A stretch of DNA of 64,000 nt, from NCBI RefSeq assembly GCF_001653235.2, contig NW_019154062.1, positions 124,001 to 188,000 on the forward strand, in the 5' to 3' direction. Of this stretch, positions 1 through 11,677 are shown piece by piece. Source of the stretch: Pochonia chlamydosporia 170. Lineage: Eukaryota > Ascomycota > Sordariomycetes > Hypocreales > Clavicipitaceae. A program made the position numbers and the translations under genes. Position 1 is the first letter of the stretch; each line of letters starts with the position of its first letter. The notes under the pieces were generated by a model. It saw only the letters and a program-made list of their open reading frames with translations. It ran no database searches and had not been told where the DNA came from.

Positions 1-382
1 AGCACCCTGTGACAACTTTAACAAACCATCGTTTTCCATAAGAGGTTCTTTTCCGGCGAGCACCAGCACAACACGTCCATGATTGCACCAAATGCGCATT
101 CAGAAGATCTAGCCATGTTTTGACCCTGCCCTTTTCTACCAGTTTTATGGAATGGCCATCGCAAGTCAACTAAGCGTGTTTTCCATCTTTACCTTGCAGA
201 CTTAAAGTCACTTAAATCCGAATCTGCGGCTCTACACATCGTCTCATTAACTGGTACAGGCACACTGGCTGGGGCGAAGAGGACTTATTTCGACTATGAG
301 CTTCTTCAACCTCGTGGTTCTATGGATACGTGACCGTAAAGAGCCCAATAGCCCACCCTTAAGCTTCCCTTCACCGCAGAAC
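1..382. other. Intergenic, downstream of the lyase gene
   Basis: I see no supported gene, RNA or repeat here. This is the 3' flank of the minus-strand polysaccharide lyase. Confidence 0.5.
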
Positions 383-1189
383 CTAATGAGCTCTCCCATG
401 TTTAGCATGACAAGAACCTCTTCCACCCCCTCGATTTGGTGCAACTTCCTCGAGGCTAGTCCCAACTTTGACCGAATCATGATACAGCGTAACAGGGCCG
501 TAGTTGGTGTCCTTGCTGCGGTACTGATTGAGGACAACAGTATTCGGGCTGCCATTCCAGTTCACCTCCGGATTCAGTGTCCTATATACAACAGTCGTTC
601 CATTACCACCCACAAGCTCCTGTTGCTTGCCGCCATCCCAGATCTGGACAAACCCGACCTCGGGATCCGTCGAGAATTTAACACGAAGAGCGATATCACG
701 CCACTGGCCGGGAACAATCGGCGCACCCGTCCAGATAGTGTCCCTGTTGTACGCGGCGTCGCGACCAAACGTGAGCTTGTTCTCCTTAGAGACGAAAAGA
801 GCCATGCTGGGCGTACCATTGTACGGAGGACCATACAACTCAAAGAACATGAACCAGTTGCTGATTTTGGGAAATCCAGACGGAAACAAGACAGAGAAGC
901 CGATGTAGTACTCGTCGCCGTCTTTGAACAGCGGCGGAGAAACGAGCTGTGCGCGTGGATTCTCAGTCGGCGAGTCGGGGCAAACTGCGTTGGTGTCGTT
1001 GTCGTGGACGACCAACTTTGCTGAGAATTTGCCGGTGCGAGCAACGTCTGCGGACTTCACTACGCCGCCTGGACAACCTTGGGATTTCCACTGGCTAAGA
1101 TCGCCCTCGAAGTCATCTTGGAAGATGATTTTCGCGCTCGCAAGGCCAGTGACGGCCAGGACGAGGAGTCGGGACAGAATGCCACGCAT
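383..1189 (-). CDS. Secreted polysaccharide lyase (heparin-lyase-I/PL20-like jelly roll)
   Basis: Single-exon gene of 268 aa. I start it at the ATG at 1187-1189 because it opens a clean signal peptide (MRGILSRLLVLAVTGLASA); the open frame runs further upstream, but the extra 62 residues look like leader read-through. The mature protein starts with an IIFQDDFEGDLSQW strand, then has VCPDSPTENPRAQL, GDEYYIGFSVLFP, a WFMFFELYGPP segment and a C-terminal VTLYHDSVKVG strand. This order fits the single-domain beta-jelly-roll polysaccharide lyases (Pfam Polysacc_lyase; glucuronan lyase PL20 is one member type). Such enzymes cut uronate polymers by beta-elimination and leave 4,5-unsaturated ends. A GH88 gene about 4.6 kb away handles exactly such ends, which supports the assignment. 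The exact substrate (glucuronan, ulvan, heparin-like or alginate-like) cannot be read from the sequence. The last ~15 residues are Gly/Arg/His-rich and may not be conserved. Confidence 0.75.
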   Translation of the reverse strand: MRGILSRLLVLAVTGLASAKIIFQDDFEGDLSQWKSQGCPGGVVKSADVARTGKFSAKLVVHDNDTNAVCPDSPTENPRAQLVSPPLFKDGDEYYIGFSVLFPSGFPKISNWFMFFELYGPPYNGTPSMALFVSKENKLTFGRDAAYNRDTIWTGAPIVPGQWRDIALRVKFSTDPEVGFVQIWDGGKQQELVGGNGTTVVYRTLNPEVNWNGSPNTVVLNQYRSKDTNYGPVTLYHDSVKVGTSLEEVAPNRGGGRGSCHAKHGRAH

Positions 1190-2253
1190 GGTGTAAGTGG
1201 GTGTAGATCTTGGCAGAGACAGGTAACTATGTATTCTCTTAGATGAATTTCGCATCATTCGGTGGGTATCTCCTACTAGATATAGGAGGCATGACAGAAT
1301 GGCATGTATGTCTGGATCATCTGGCTCTGGGGCATGGCTATCACTGGGCCACTCCATGATGGCTCTTCCCAGCATTGTAATCTCCGGCGAACCCTGCCGT
1401 ATGGCTTCGGTGCGGAGCTCAAAATGTCATTGCCATGTTAACGAATCGATCTCGTCCGGCCATGATATCCCGTCCCCGAGGCCACGGTTTGTGGTGCGAC
1501 ATGACCATGTCGGATTCCATCCCCGGACCTGGAACCAGGCGGGTGTCATTCTTCCGGGACAGGCCAACCAAGATTTCTTCATCAACATGGAGAAGCATGC
1601 GGGGGAAACGTGGGGTGCAGCCCCTTGCAGGGATTATATGTCTTTATGTTTGATTTGCCAAATTGCCTAGATGTCAGCCACTTATTGCACGCTGGATGAT
1701 CCCATGGTCGGCAGGATGGAGCATCTGGCCTCCGCGACTTTCCACTGGCAGCTTGAGCCACGTGGATATTGTATTGCAACTACCGCGATCTAGCATGATA
1801 CTTGCATTACTTGGAAATACGTTGGCGGGTCACGGTTCGTGATTAGGCCACTACACTCGTGGGGCTTGTCACGGGCAATCCTTCGTGGTGAACCTGGACA
1901 GCCCAAGGCATAGGCAATCTCGGAATGGAGGACCGGTTTCATGGTCGGCAAGCCAGCCTGTGAATATCGCAAAGAGAGTTTTCTTGACTCAGAACATCTA
2001 TCACTGGCAAAAACGACTATTTTCGAGATTGCAGCATGCTCGCTGTTTCGTACTTGCGGGTAATCAGTTCATATGACATGACAACCACTCTTAAACAACC
2101 TTTGGTCCAGGGGCATTCTGCAACACAATATCTTCATAGTATCTGAGCAACTCGGCTAATTCCTTTATATTACTATCGACAGCATTTCAGCTGTGTAACA
2201 CAGTATGCTACGTTACCACTGATCCCTGTGCGTCACCCAGAAGAGAAGCCGAC
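1190..2253. other. Intergenic between lyase and sugar porter
   Basis: About 1.06 kb with the lyase promoter at its left end and the 3' flank of the sugar porter at its right. The short open frames inside have no recognisable domains and are not called. Confidence 0.5.
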
Positions 2254-3997
2254 TTAGCCTTTATGGGAGACTTGAACAGGGCTGTCAGACTTTTCAACAT
2301 TTACATGGACCGACCGCGACGAAGAAGGGCTACGATGGAGCTTCAACCCTTCATCGCTCTTTACCTCACTAGTACCGATTTCTGCATTCTCGCCATCAAA
2401 AATCCTGGCGATTTCTTCGAGCGTCGGGCCACTATCAACAAGTTAGTACTGCGAGGTTTAACACCAAACGGTGAAGAAAGGAAATAACCAACCGTGTCTC
2501 GGGGTACACAAAGTACACAAATACAAGCTCAAGGGCAATCCAAGCCGTGTAGATACAGTACAGCTTCCAGGGATCATGCTGCCACGGTCCACCCTTGCTA
2601 ATGGCAAGCGGGTTCACGTAGTTGTTGATAACGAGGGCGGCCTGAACGGCAACGTTCATAACCATGATACCCTTTGCGCGAAGTTTAAACGGCAATATTT
2701 CAACGGTGTAAGCGACTAGGAGCCCCGACCAGGCCAGTGCGTACGCGCAGCCATGGAGCCAGAAGCACAGAACGAAGCCTATGCCCAGTGAATCAGAAGG
2801 GTGATTGCTATACTGGTTCCCGGTAATGGTGAGGGCGACAAAGAACAGCATCATGCCGGCTGTGGCTGCCAGGAAGAGCGGTCGACGACCAACGCGATCA
2901 ACTAAGAGCGCGCAGGAGATGGAGATTATGAGCTTGAGCATCTTGAGGCCGGCGTCGAGGCCAAGCTGCGTGCTTGGCTGAACGATACCGACGGATTTGT
3001 AAATAGTCGAAGAGTAGTAGGCAATTAAGCCCGTTCCTGACCACTAAGAAAACAAACCCAATGAGATGATGATTGCCAGCCTGTAGCGATTTCCTGGCGT
3101 TTTCATAAAGTCCAAATAGCTGGAGCTTTTCTTGTACAGAAACTCCAACCGAAGAGTCTCCTTGATTTCGGCGTATTCAAATTCCACAGTAGGGTCGTGA
3201 GTGTTGCCATTCGCATGATACTTGCCCAGCATATTGAGTGCTTCCTCGTGACGATCCTTCGACATAAGCCATCGCGGAGATTCGGGACAGAACCAGATAA
3301 ATGTGATTTGAATAAGTGAAGGCAGTGCCTGCAGCAGCGTCGGGATGCGCCATGACCAGTTACTCCTTATGTGATTTGTGCCAAACGAGATCCACGAATT
3401 TAACAGAGCTCCAACGTTGTAGAGACAGTTATAAATGGCTGTAACTCTGCCTCGGTGCTGGGGGTGACAAATCTCAGTCAAGAGCAGCGGCGAAGACAGC
3501 TGCGTCAGGGAGGATCCAAAGCCCATGAAAAATCTGGCGCCTTCAAACTGCGGCTGCCCATTCGCAGCGGCTTGGATGGCAGCCGCAGCAATCATGATGA
3601 CACAACCGACTATGATGGCTGCTTTTCTACCGTAGCGGTCTGAAATGAAGGGTGCCACAGGGAGGGAAGCGATGCTGCCGATGGAGTACATGGCTGTCAG
3701 AAGGCCCAGTGACGAACCCGTCGGCTCGCTGAATGTTTTCTGCCATGCTGGCATGATTTGAAGAGAGTTGAACATGGCTCTAAAATAATTAGCACCTAGT
3801 TTAATCAAGGATCAATGCGATACTCACCCATCGTAACCGTTTGTAGCGGACGCAACACAAATGATGGCCGCGTAGAAGTACAACTTGCGCATCTGGGGAT
3901 CTTTTCTCCAGTTGACGTGGGGTATCTCTGGGGCATCTTTCTGCGCAGTCGCGACCTCCTCGAGGTGAGGCCCCCTGCGGGAGATGGCGGAAGCCAT
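2254..3997 (-). pseudogene. MFS sugar porter (lactose-permease-like) with in-frame TAG
   Basis: Three exons: 3828-3997, 2493-3779 and 2254-2431, with introns 3780-3827 and 2432-2492; the second has a perfect TACTAAC branch point before its AG. The frame is 545 codons and reads as a 12-helix sugar porter (PF00083). It starts MASAISRRGPHLEEV and contains TNGYDG, DRYGRKAA, PESPRWLMSKDRHEEAL, DRVGRRPLF and PETRGPTLEEIA. Codon 302 (3044-3046) is TAG, in SLGLFS-stop-WSGTGL, where relatives have Gln. Both sides stay in one frame, and no GT donor lies close enough upstream for an intron, so this is a nonsense change (CAG to TAG) in the middle of the protein. In the family the protein imports oligosaccharides. 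Beside a lyase and GH88 it was probably the uptake step, now broken in this strain unless the base is a sequencing error or is read through. Confidence 0.75.
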
Positions 3998-5832
3998 GAT
4001 GGCTGTCTGTGTAGGAGTTGTGGTTTGGTGAGTGCCCAGTTACTCAATCCTGGTTAAAGAGAGTGACAAACTCGGGCGGAGTATCAAGTTCTGTCCAGAC
4101 TCATGAATTATACCAAACAGGCTGGATGGTCATCGATTTAAGATAAAGTCTGGTCATATGTTGATGTGCATTCAGCTTGGCACTTGAAGCTCGGCGGTTC
4201 ACCAACCCCGGTGAGAATGCTCGACTTTCAAGCTGAGGTGTGGCTTTCTGAGCCAATGCTCTATTCCAACACAGCAATAAATTAGGTCACATTACTGTAG
4301 AACCTTGACCGATAATGGGGTATTGCTCCGTAGCCAGCGATCGGCCTGGGGTACAAGGAGCAGCAGCGGGCACGCCACAGTTGGAGTATCTGGTCCATGT
4401 CGGGAGATATCTCGTCCGACCCGGGGTGGAGGTCTGAGGGATGTGAGCCTTAGCCCTTGGCAGGAAATGGATTGACATGTGTTCCAGGGGTACATGATCC
4501 AGTTGAGACCTTCTTGAACGGGACAGTTGAGGCGTCAAAGGCGTCTGGTCTCAAATGACTGCCTCCACGGCCGTGGCCGGGCTCCGGCCGGGGGAAGTTT
4601 GCCCGGCGACAATTGGAGTTGACCCCACCTGTCATCCGAAAACTCGGCCCAAGACCCGGCGGCGGCGTGGGGGTCCCCGCCTTCCATCCGGCTAGTGTAC
4701 ATTCATCCCGGGATGGCATGGATAGACGTTACAGGTGAGCCAGCCATATGCAGCCACTTACATGCTTGGAATCCACACCTGGCTGAAGACCAATCGTTGA
4801 TGCATATGGATAGGCTACTCGTTGTGATAATGAATGTGACAGTCATTGAGTGTTGTACGAGAATACTGTATCGTAGCATGTCGCAGCCTTTGATTGGTCA
4901 TCGCCTTGTCTACTTCAGCTCTTGCTCATGACGACTAGGCTTGCTCCTCCGCTGCCTCCACTTGTGTACCTTGTAAGTGAGAATGCTGCCCATCCGTAGA
5001 CTCTAGGTCATTGCGGCTCTGTGTAGCACAACGATGTAGCCATGACATCGGCACTAAACTACAACAGAGATACCAATAGCGCTGTCAGGAATCGAGCCTA
5101 TCTTCCAGGCACTAAACCCTCGAGATCATCACTGTGCTACTAGCTCAACTACTAATAAGACATAATTGAATAAACGTCATAGCTACATTATAATATTCTC
5201 CTAACAACTAGGCTGAGGCATGTTCAGCCATACATCCTTCCCAACTAAAAGTTCGGAGGCAGTGAGGCAAATCGAAGTGTATTTACGTTAACCACGCCTC
5301 AAAGATGGATGGATTTCGCCGCTAGATTATATCAGACGGCTACGACAAGTTCTGTTGCTTCTGATGGGACTAGAAGATGCTTCCTGGCACTCTTAAGCTC
5401 AGCCCAGCCAGCGCCTCATCCAGGGCTAGATATATTGCAGCAGCGTCACCAATCGCGGTAACCATGACAGCTGGCTGGTTCGATGTCGCGTTGGAATCTC
5501 TCGTGCAAGTGTTCTCATCACTAGTAAGTGCGCTTTATCACATGGCTGATACATCTTGCTCAAATGCGCTCTCATACCAGGTAGCCGATTCCCCGGAGCA
5601 ATTGTCGGCCGACCGGATCATGTATGGCACGTAGAGTCTTTCCCACACAATAGATGGATCTTGCATGCAGAGAAGAACTTATGTAGCTACAACTAAGATG
5701 CACCGGAAAATGCGCACCCGATTGGACATCATGCCCCCTAAAGAACATCAATAAGACTTGCATTCCCGGCATCAACCTCTATTCCATTCGGGATGTTCCA
5801 AAACCTTTCAGAAGTGTACATCCTCTTGCACC
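3998..5832. promoter_or_regulatory. Divergent promoter region, sugar porter / GH88
   Basis: 1.8 kb between the divergent porter (minus) and GH88 (plus), so a shared regulatory region is likely. Around 4560-4600 and 4640-4680 there are GC-rich clusters with repeated CGG/CCG triplets, the half-sites used by Zn2Cys6 factors; one such factor lies about 1 kb past GH88. This is suggestive only, because no exact palindrome repeats. I see no supported gene in the interval. Confidence 0.35.
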
Positions 5833-7347
5833 ATGGGCAGTCATGATAGTTTAAACGGCACCGAGTACGGAAACCCAGAGGTGCCCGGAGCTGTCTCTTT
5901 GCAAAAGGGATCTCTTGACCGACTCTCAGAGCTGTACTCGGAAAACATTATAGCCAAAGTGCTGCGTACATCGTTTGATCAACTAGCAGCAAATGTAGGT
6001 ACTTGATCTCACCATTTTTCAAACCCACCATACTGACCTGGTTAACAGTGTCCTCCTTCGCAATACCCCGAAACGGTGCCACAGTCTGGTCCCAGTCAAG
6101 GTCGCTATGAGTCCCGAGATGTAGACTTTTGGACCTGTGGCTTCTTTCCTGGTTCAATATACTCTCTACTGGAGCGATCCATCGCGCACCCTCGCACATT
6201 GAGAACCAATGTCAGTGTGCCGGTACTTCGAGAAACCCTCGAGCAGGTAGGTCGCCTTTGGTCCGAGCCCATCCATAGCCAAGCACTCAGGACAGATACT
6301 CATGACCTTGGATTCGTGATTCTGCCTCACATGCGTCCACGGTGGGAGCTGCTACATGACCTGCGGGCACTTGACACCATCATCACCGCTGCCGAGAGCC
6401 TTTACCAGCGCTACGATCCCCACCTCAAGGCGATTCGATCCTGGGATACCTTTGACTGGCACGAGGGAATCAACATCACCGACATGCAAGAAAACTTCCT
6501 AGTCATTATTGACTCCATGTGCAATATGGATCTTCTCTTCTATGCCGCCGCACACTCTGGGAAGAAGCACCTGGCCGAAGCAGCCGTCGCTCACTCTCGC
6601 ACGCTGTTAAAATCCCATATCCGAGTCGAAGCAGCTTCTCGACCAGGCTACCCAGGCAAACTATACAGTACACCGCATCTAGTCAATTTCTCCCCTCGAA
6701 CCGGCACAATCAAGGAGGTTCGGACTGCGCAAGGATACAGCAACACATCTACTTGGACTCGCGGCCAAGCATGGGGCATACTCGGCTATGCTCAGACCTA
6801 CCACTGGACTGGGGACGCAGATTTTCTAGACACTGCGTGCGGTTTAGTAGAGTATTTTCTGCTGAGACTTGAAAACGCACTTGACTACGTGGAGGTATTT
6901 CGAGGAGACCAAGGGCAGCGCGTAGGCAGATGGGTGCCCCTTTGGGACTTTGACGCCCCTATTGACGATGTTGAGAGTCCTCTGCGGGATACGTCAGCGG
7001 GGGTAATTGCAGCAAATGGCATGTTGATCCTGTCGCAGGATTTATCCCGGCTGGGAAGACATGAACTGAGTGCCAGATATCTAGAGGCGGCGTGTAACAT
7101 CGTCCAAGATACGCTTGACTTGGCATTGGCACAGGAGAAGGCGCGTTTGACTTTGACGGCGGGCGGAACTTTAAAGGTGGAGGATGTTGAGCCGGGAAAA
7201 CGATTCGATTCTATTCTGAAGCATGCTACTGTGTGTTTTAACGGTGCTAGTTTTGGGAAGAGCAAGGCGAGTGATACGGGCTTGGTGTATGCGGACTATT
7301 ATCTGATAGAGTTTGGAAACCGGTTGTTAAGGATGGGGATATTCTAG
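5833..7347 (+). CDS. GH88 unsaturated glucuronyl hydrolase
   Basis: Two exons, 5833-5994 and 6049-7347, with a 54-nt intron that keeps frame, give 486 aa. The start is the ATG of MGSHDSLNG. Family features are a VDFWTCGFFPGSIY segment near residue 83, HDLGF (Asp about 140), NFLVIIDSM (Asp about 209), WTRGQAWGILGYAQTY and DTSAGVIAANGM. The two Asp positions match the catalytic pair of unsaturated glucuronyl hydrolases (GH88), which hydrate the vinyl ether of 4,5-unsaturated uronates made by polysaccharide lyases and so release the uronic acid. No signal peptide is visible, so it probably acts inside the cell on imported oligomers. That fits the adjacent sugar porter and nearby lyase. GH105 is a less likely alternative. 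Confidence 0.88.
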
Positions 7348-8417
7348 CACCCGGGCTAACGACGGAGTGTGGAGAGCTGGGAATTGGCTGCAGGGAAAAT
7401 ATAAATGTCAGTCATGACGAGCTGAGTCAGTGGAAACAATTAGAATAGTCTTAACTTTCTGTATTCATCTTTTACCTTTCCCATCGTTAATCTAGCTTCT
7501 GTAATTTCAGTCATGGCAATAAGTTACCTGGATGGTAGAGTGATGTCCTCATGCCAGACCCTGGATTAAGACCCTGCAAACAGCGAATGAAGGACTCGCC
7601 TAGTCATCACGATTGAAGCTATTTGCTCCAAAACCCAGTCTCTATTCTCCGGCAGTGTCAAGCTTGTCTGAAATCGCTACAGGCCAAAGGTCTCAGTCTG
7701 GTTAGACTTCACATTAGCCACTCCCAACTAACACCGATACCTGAAGTTGCCGTAGGTTTCACTTTACCCTGGCATAACGTGTCTTACATTGGCACTCCAG
7801 CTCCATGGCGGAGATCGTCACGCCAAAGGGTAAAAGTGTGGCCCGGCTAAATTCATCCCACGGGTAAAGTAAAACGGACACGGCTTTCCAAGCATATTGC
7901 CAGCCCTTTAACCTCAACAAGAAAGTAATAATCGAACAGGAGCTAGCCACATTATACCCCCGCATTTTGTACTGTGGAGAAGTGGCTCTTCCTGACACTC
8001 TGCATCCGAAATTATCTCCGTCTTTGACTATCCGAAGTAGGTGCTTCCAAAACCCCGAGCCAAATTGAACTTTCTTGGGGTCACGGCCCACTCTCTTTTT
8101 GAACGGGTTGTGTCACGTAGTTTCGTCAATACATCATGTGGATTTTCGTAGGTGGACTACTCTTGGATAGTAGACCAGTCGAGCTTCTTCTAAGCGTAGC
8201 CTACGTGACTTCTTATCCTCTGTACCCGTCGGATTTGCTTGAAGTAAGCTTTAAGTGATCTTCAAGATAACGGTGTTTATCAACAAAGCCCGATAAACTA
8301 ATCAAGCCTGTCTACAAGGCTCACTGTGCGTGCGCCTGACGCCGGCGAATGCAACCGTTGCCACTTGACCAGTGAGGGCATGCTTACTTCTACTAAACCG
8401 TGCCAAAGAATGCACAT
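7348..8417. other. Intergenic upstream of the Zn2Cys6 factor
   Basis: 1.07 kb with no supported gene. It should hold the GH88 terminator and the promoter of the Zn2Cys6 regulator; I see no clear TATA box. Confidence 0.5.
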
Positions 8418-11292
8418 ATGCACGATAACGTTTCAATGAACTCCGGGGAGGCGAGGAATAATGGGGTAGACAGTCAGCTACCTTCCTGCGATGGATGCCG
8501 GTCTCGCAAACTAAAATGCTCGCGTGAGAAGCCGTCATGTGCAAATTGCACCCGTCTAGGTAATGATACATTCCTTTATCTCACTAGGCTTATCTAGCTA
8601 TCTGCCTTTCTTTGTTCCCTGTCTTCACACGGACGCATCTGCTGACGATATTTAAATATAGTTATACCATGCACCTACGATTCGGCCAGAAGTAAACCAG
8701 GCTTGAAGCGTGGTACAATCGACCAGCTTACCAGACGGATAGGTATATCACTGACTCAGATGGGGGGTATTAGCTGACCGATAATGTAGATGTTGTCGAA
8801 CGTGCATTATTTGGCTCCGGGAACGATGATGCAGCATCGTCTTCTTCCGTGGTTCAAGGAAACCAAGCGCCTGCCTCCCATAGCCACATACCGACCGATT
8901 CAAGCACCGCCGCTCTATCCTTGCTTGCCCAGGAGCTTCAAAAGTTAAACAGTAACATTCTAGGTCTAACTCCAGCTCTATCTCCGTCAGTTGGACCAGA
9001 TTCTGGGGTTGTTCATTGTCCGAACTCGCCGAAAAACAACTACCGCGCCCATAAAGGCAAGCGACAGCGGCTGAACATCGAGCAGTCTCCATCCATCGGA
9101 TCTGAAACGGTTTCTCACGCAGATGACGAAGATGCAGACCTTTCTACTGATCTTCTCACTGGGCGCAAACTAGAGGCACTTTTGGATGCGTATTTTGAAA
9201 ATGTGCACCCGTGGGTACCTCACATCCATAGGGCTACTTTTCGACGCGAAGTTCTTCAAGGGGACGGAATAGCGGATCACAGCTTGATGCTGCAAGCCGT
9301 AATTGTTGGAGCATTACGTTTTGTTGACCCTGCTACACACCAGTTCTCGCCTAATTCCGTGAAACGTCTAATCGAACAGTCACGACAAAAAGTCTTGATG
9401 GCTTCAATGAACGACATTTCTGTGGAAAAGCTTCAAGCCTTGACCGTTCTTGCGTTTATACACGTGAGTTCATACAGTGTTCTACGATTTCGCTCGTAAC
9501 CAGCTGACTCTTTGCAGATTGGAGACGGGGAGCCTCAGAAGGCGTGGCCGATTGTAGCATCACTGACCAGAACGGTCGACTTTCTTCAGCTAAGTGTTGA
9601 AGAAGCCGAGCGGTACCCTCAGGCTTTTCTACGGCCTAAGCCTCTATCTCCCCCGAGCACCTGGGTGGAAGAAGAGGAACGACGAAGGGTGTTTTGGAAC
9701 ATTTTCATCCTAGATCGGTACGTGGGACCTTGAAACTTACTTGAACGAGGCTGATTGTAGTAGAATGTGTTCTGTTACAACTGGGTTTGTATTGATGCTC
9801 ACTAAAGACCATCTCCAACACTGAGGTTAACTTCTCCAAGATGGAATATTGGCCTCACTGCCGACAACGTTTCGCGCCGACTCCCCATCAACGGCAGCCA
9901 TTGGAACGACGAAATTCCCGCCGTGGCTCCTTTCTTTGGAATGTGGGACAAGTCAGCGGCCAAGATTGGAAACTCAGTTGCCTTTCTTCCCGTTCATTAT
10001 CCAAGCCCAGGGTCAACTTCAGAGACCAGCGGTCCGCAATATGATGTTGCCTCTCACGGGAATCAGACTTCCCGCCCGCAAGCCGCGTCGATGGATGTAT
10101 CTACCATCGGCGCATTTGCTTACTACGTCGAATCTCTGGAGTCGCTCTGCCGCATTAACATATACTTTTTGCAGCAGAAGATTGAGTTTAGCAACCGGTT
10201 AGAGGTGTCCAACTGGCTAACACGATTCAAAGAACTCGACCTCCGGCTAGTGCAGTACGTCAACTCTCTCTATTGTACCTTTGGAACTGACCTGATGTGT
10301 CCAGTTGGAAAATGTTTCTACCAGCGAAATGGCAAGACCCCAATGTTCCGCGAGACCTTGCCACAACGGCCCTCGATCCAAACATGACGCTCGCCCACAT
10401 CACACACAATACTTCCATGATATTGCTTCACCAGCGAATAGCGTATCCGGAACCAAGTCTCAAAAGCATCAAGCTGCCTAATTTCCATAGCGCAGAGACC
10501 TGTCAATCCGCTGCCATTGAGACCACCCTTAGTGCCGTCAAGTATCTTGAGCTTGCGCCGCCGTACATGCCACTTTCTCCGCACTTCTCCTTTTGTGTCT
10601 ACATCAGTGCTCGCTTACTCCTCGGTATGTCACCTGGAACCACTGAAACTTTGCAATAGTACTGACTGGTTGAAGTGCATTGTCGTTACTATGGATTTGA
10701 ACTAGACCCTCAGTTCTGGACGTTGGTCGACTGTCTGCGGGACATATCTAGACGATGGGAAGGCCGTCAGAAACACGAATCAACTACTTGTCTCTCTTCC
10801 CAGTTTGCAGAGCATCTTCAATATCTTTACCACCTGAATGAAGGCGAGCCAGATTTTAGCATTGGGGTCGTAGGGCCTATAGACGACCGGTGTTTGCAAG
10901 CAACAGAGAGAGAGCGCGCCTCAGCCGGGGCGTCTTCTAGCGTAAGGATACATCAGTTTCCAGATTCTCAACTACATACCGCGCAAACTGGTGATTACAC
11001 AGCAGGAAAGTTACACTCCTCGTCCGCGCCTGGCATAGATAAGATCCATCCTTTGGGGGACGGCATGGCTACTTGGGCGACGCACTCAAACGTGACTGCG
11101 GCCAGGACATCGGAAAGCGGAAAGCCTCAAGATGAACTGGCAAACATAATATCGTCCTTGACAGATCAGCACTTCATGGGGATGGACCGCGTGATTGCTT
11201 TTGACGACTTTAACTTGGAGTTGTCAGGGATGCCTACAGGAAAGGGGCGGACGCCTGATTCTTTGCAGGGGCAGACAAGTGGTGGTAACTGA
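8418..11292 (+). CDS. Zn2Cys6 fungal transcription factor
   Basis: Eight exons: 8418-8559, 8662-8742, 8790-9463, 9518-9717, 9761-9784, 9841-10254, 10305-10624 and 10676-11292. All junctions are GT-AG, all phases agree, and the sum is 2,472 nt (823 aa). The binuclear cluster is at residues 24-51 with the spacing C-x2-C-x6-C-x6-C-x2-C-x6-C; its last Cys is on exon 2. A linker ([22 protein letters not shown]) follows, then the fungal_trans domain (PF04082) from [21 protein letters not shown] through [13 protein letters not shown] and [16 protein letters not shown]. The 24-nt exon 5 is easy to miss. It lies next to the GH88, porter and lyase genes and is the natural candidate pathway regulator, but that is inferred from position only. 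Confidence 0.88.
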
Positions 11293-11677
11293 GGTACACG
11301 ATGTTGGTATTGCCGGGTGTTCATACTTGTCACTCTACGCTATATTGTACAGCTACAAAGAATGATCCGTGTTGAGGGAGTACAATCACGGCGTTGATCC
11401 TTCTCTTAGGGATGACTAGACTCAAAAAGGACCTCAATGTTGGAGCTGTCGGCGAATTCTTGTTGTATTTAGGGTGCCTGTCTACGGGTCAAGACGAAAC
11501 TTAGCTCACAGAAGAGGTATCAGCATCTCGTATGGTGACACACAACTATGTAATAAACCCGATGGGATATTCAGATGGCAGCATTTCAAATGTCTTGCAT
11601 AATTGTCTTCCGATGCAATACAAGGACCATGCTCAGGTTCCCAAAACACCAAAAGCGATGTTTTGTCAAGCCCTGCC
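11293..11677. other. Intergenic between convergent genes
   Basis: 385 bp between the 3' ends of the Zn2Cys6 gene (plus) and the MARVEL-like gene (minus). Nothing else is seen. Confidence 0.5.

Noticed and set aside
296..1024. Plus-strand open frame of 242 codons opposite the polysaccharide lyase
   Set aside because: Antisense shadow of a well-supported secreted enzyme; no domain or signal.
1299..2076. Several 60-120-codon frames between the lyase and the porter
   Set aside because: No domain, no shared frame across possible introns, mixed strands.
3044..3046. TAG in the porter as an intron end or recoded codon
   Set aside because: No GT donor at workable distance, and nothing suggests a non-standard code elsewhere in the window.
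5377..5775. Short frames on both strands upstream of GH88
   Set aside because: Protein-like patches such as AAAIYLALDEALAG on the minus strand, but no start, no exon structure and no family match I can defend.
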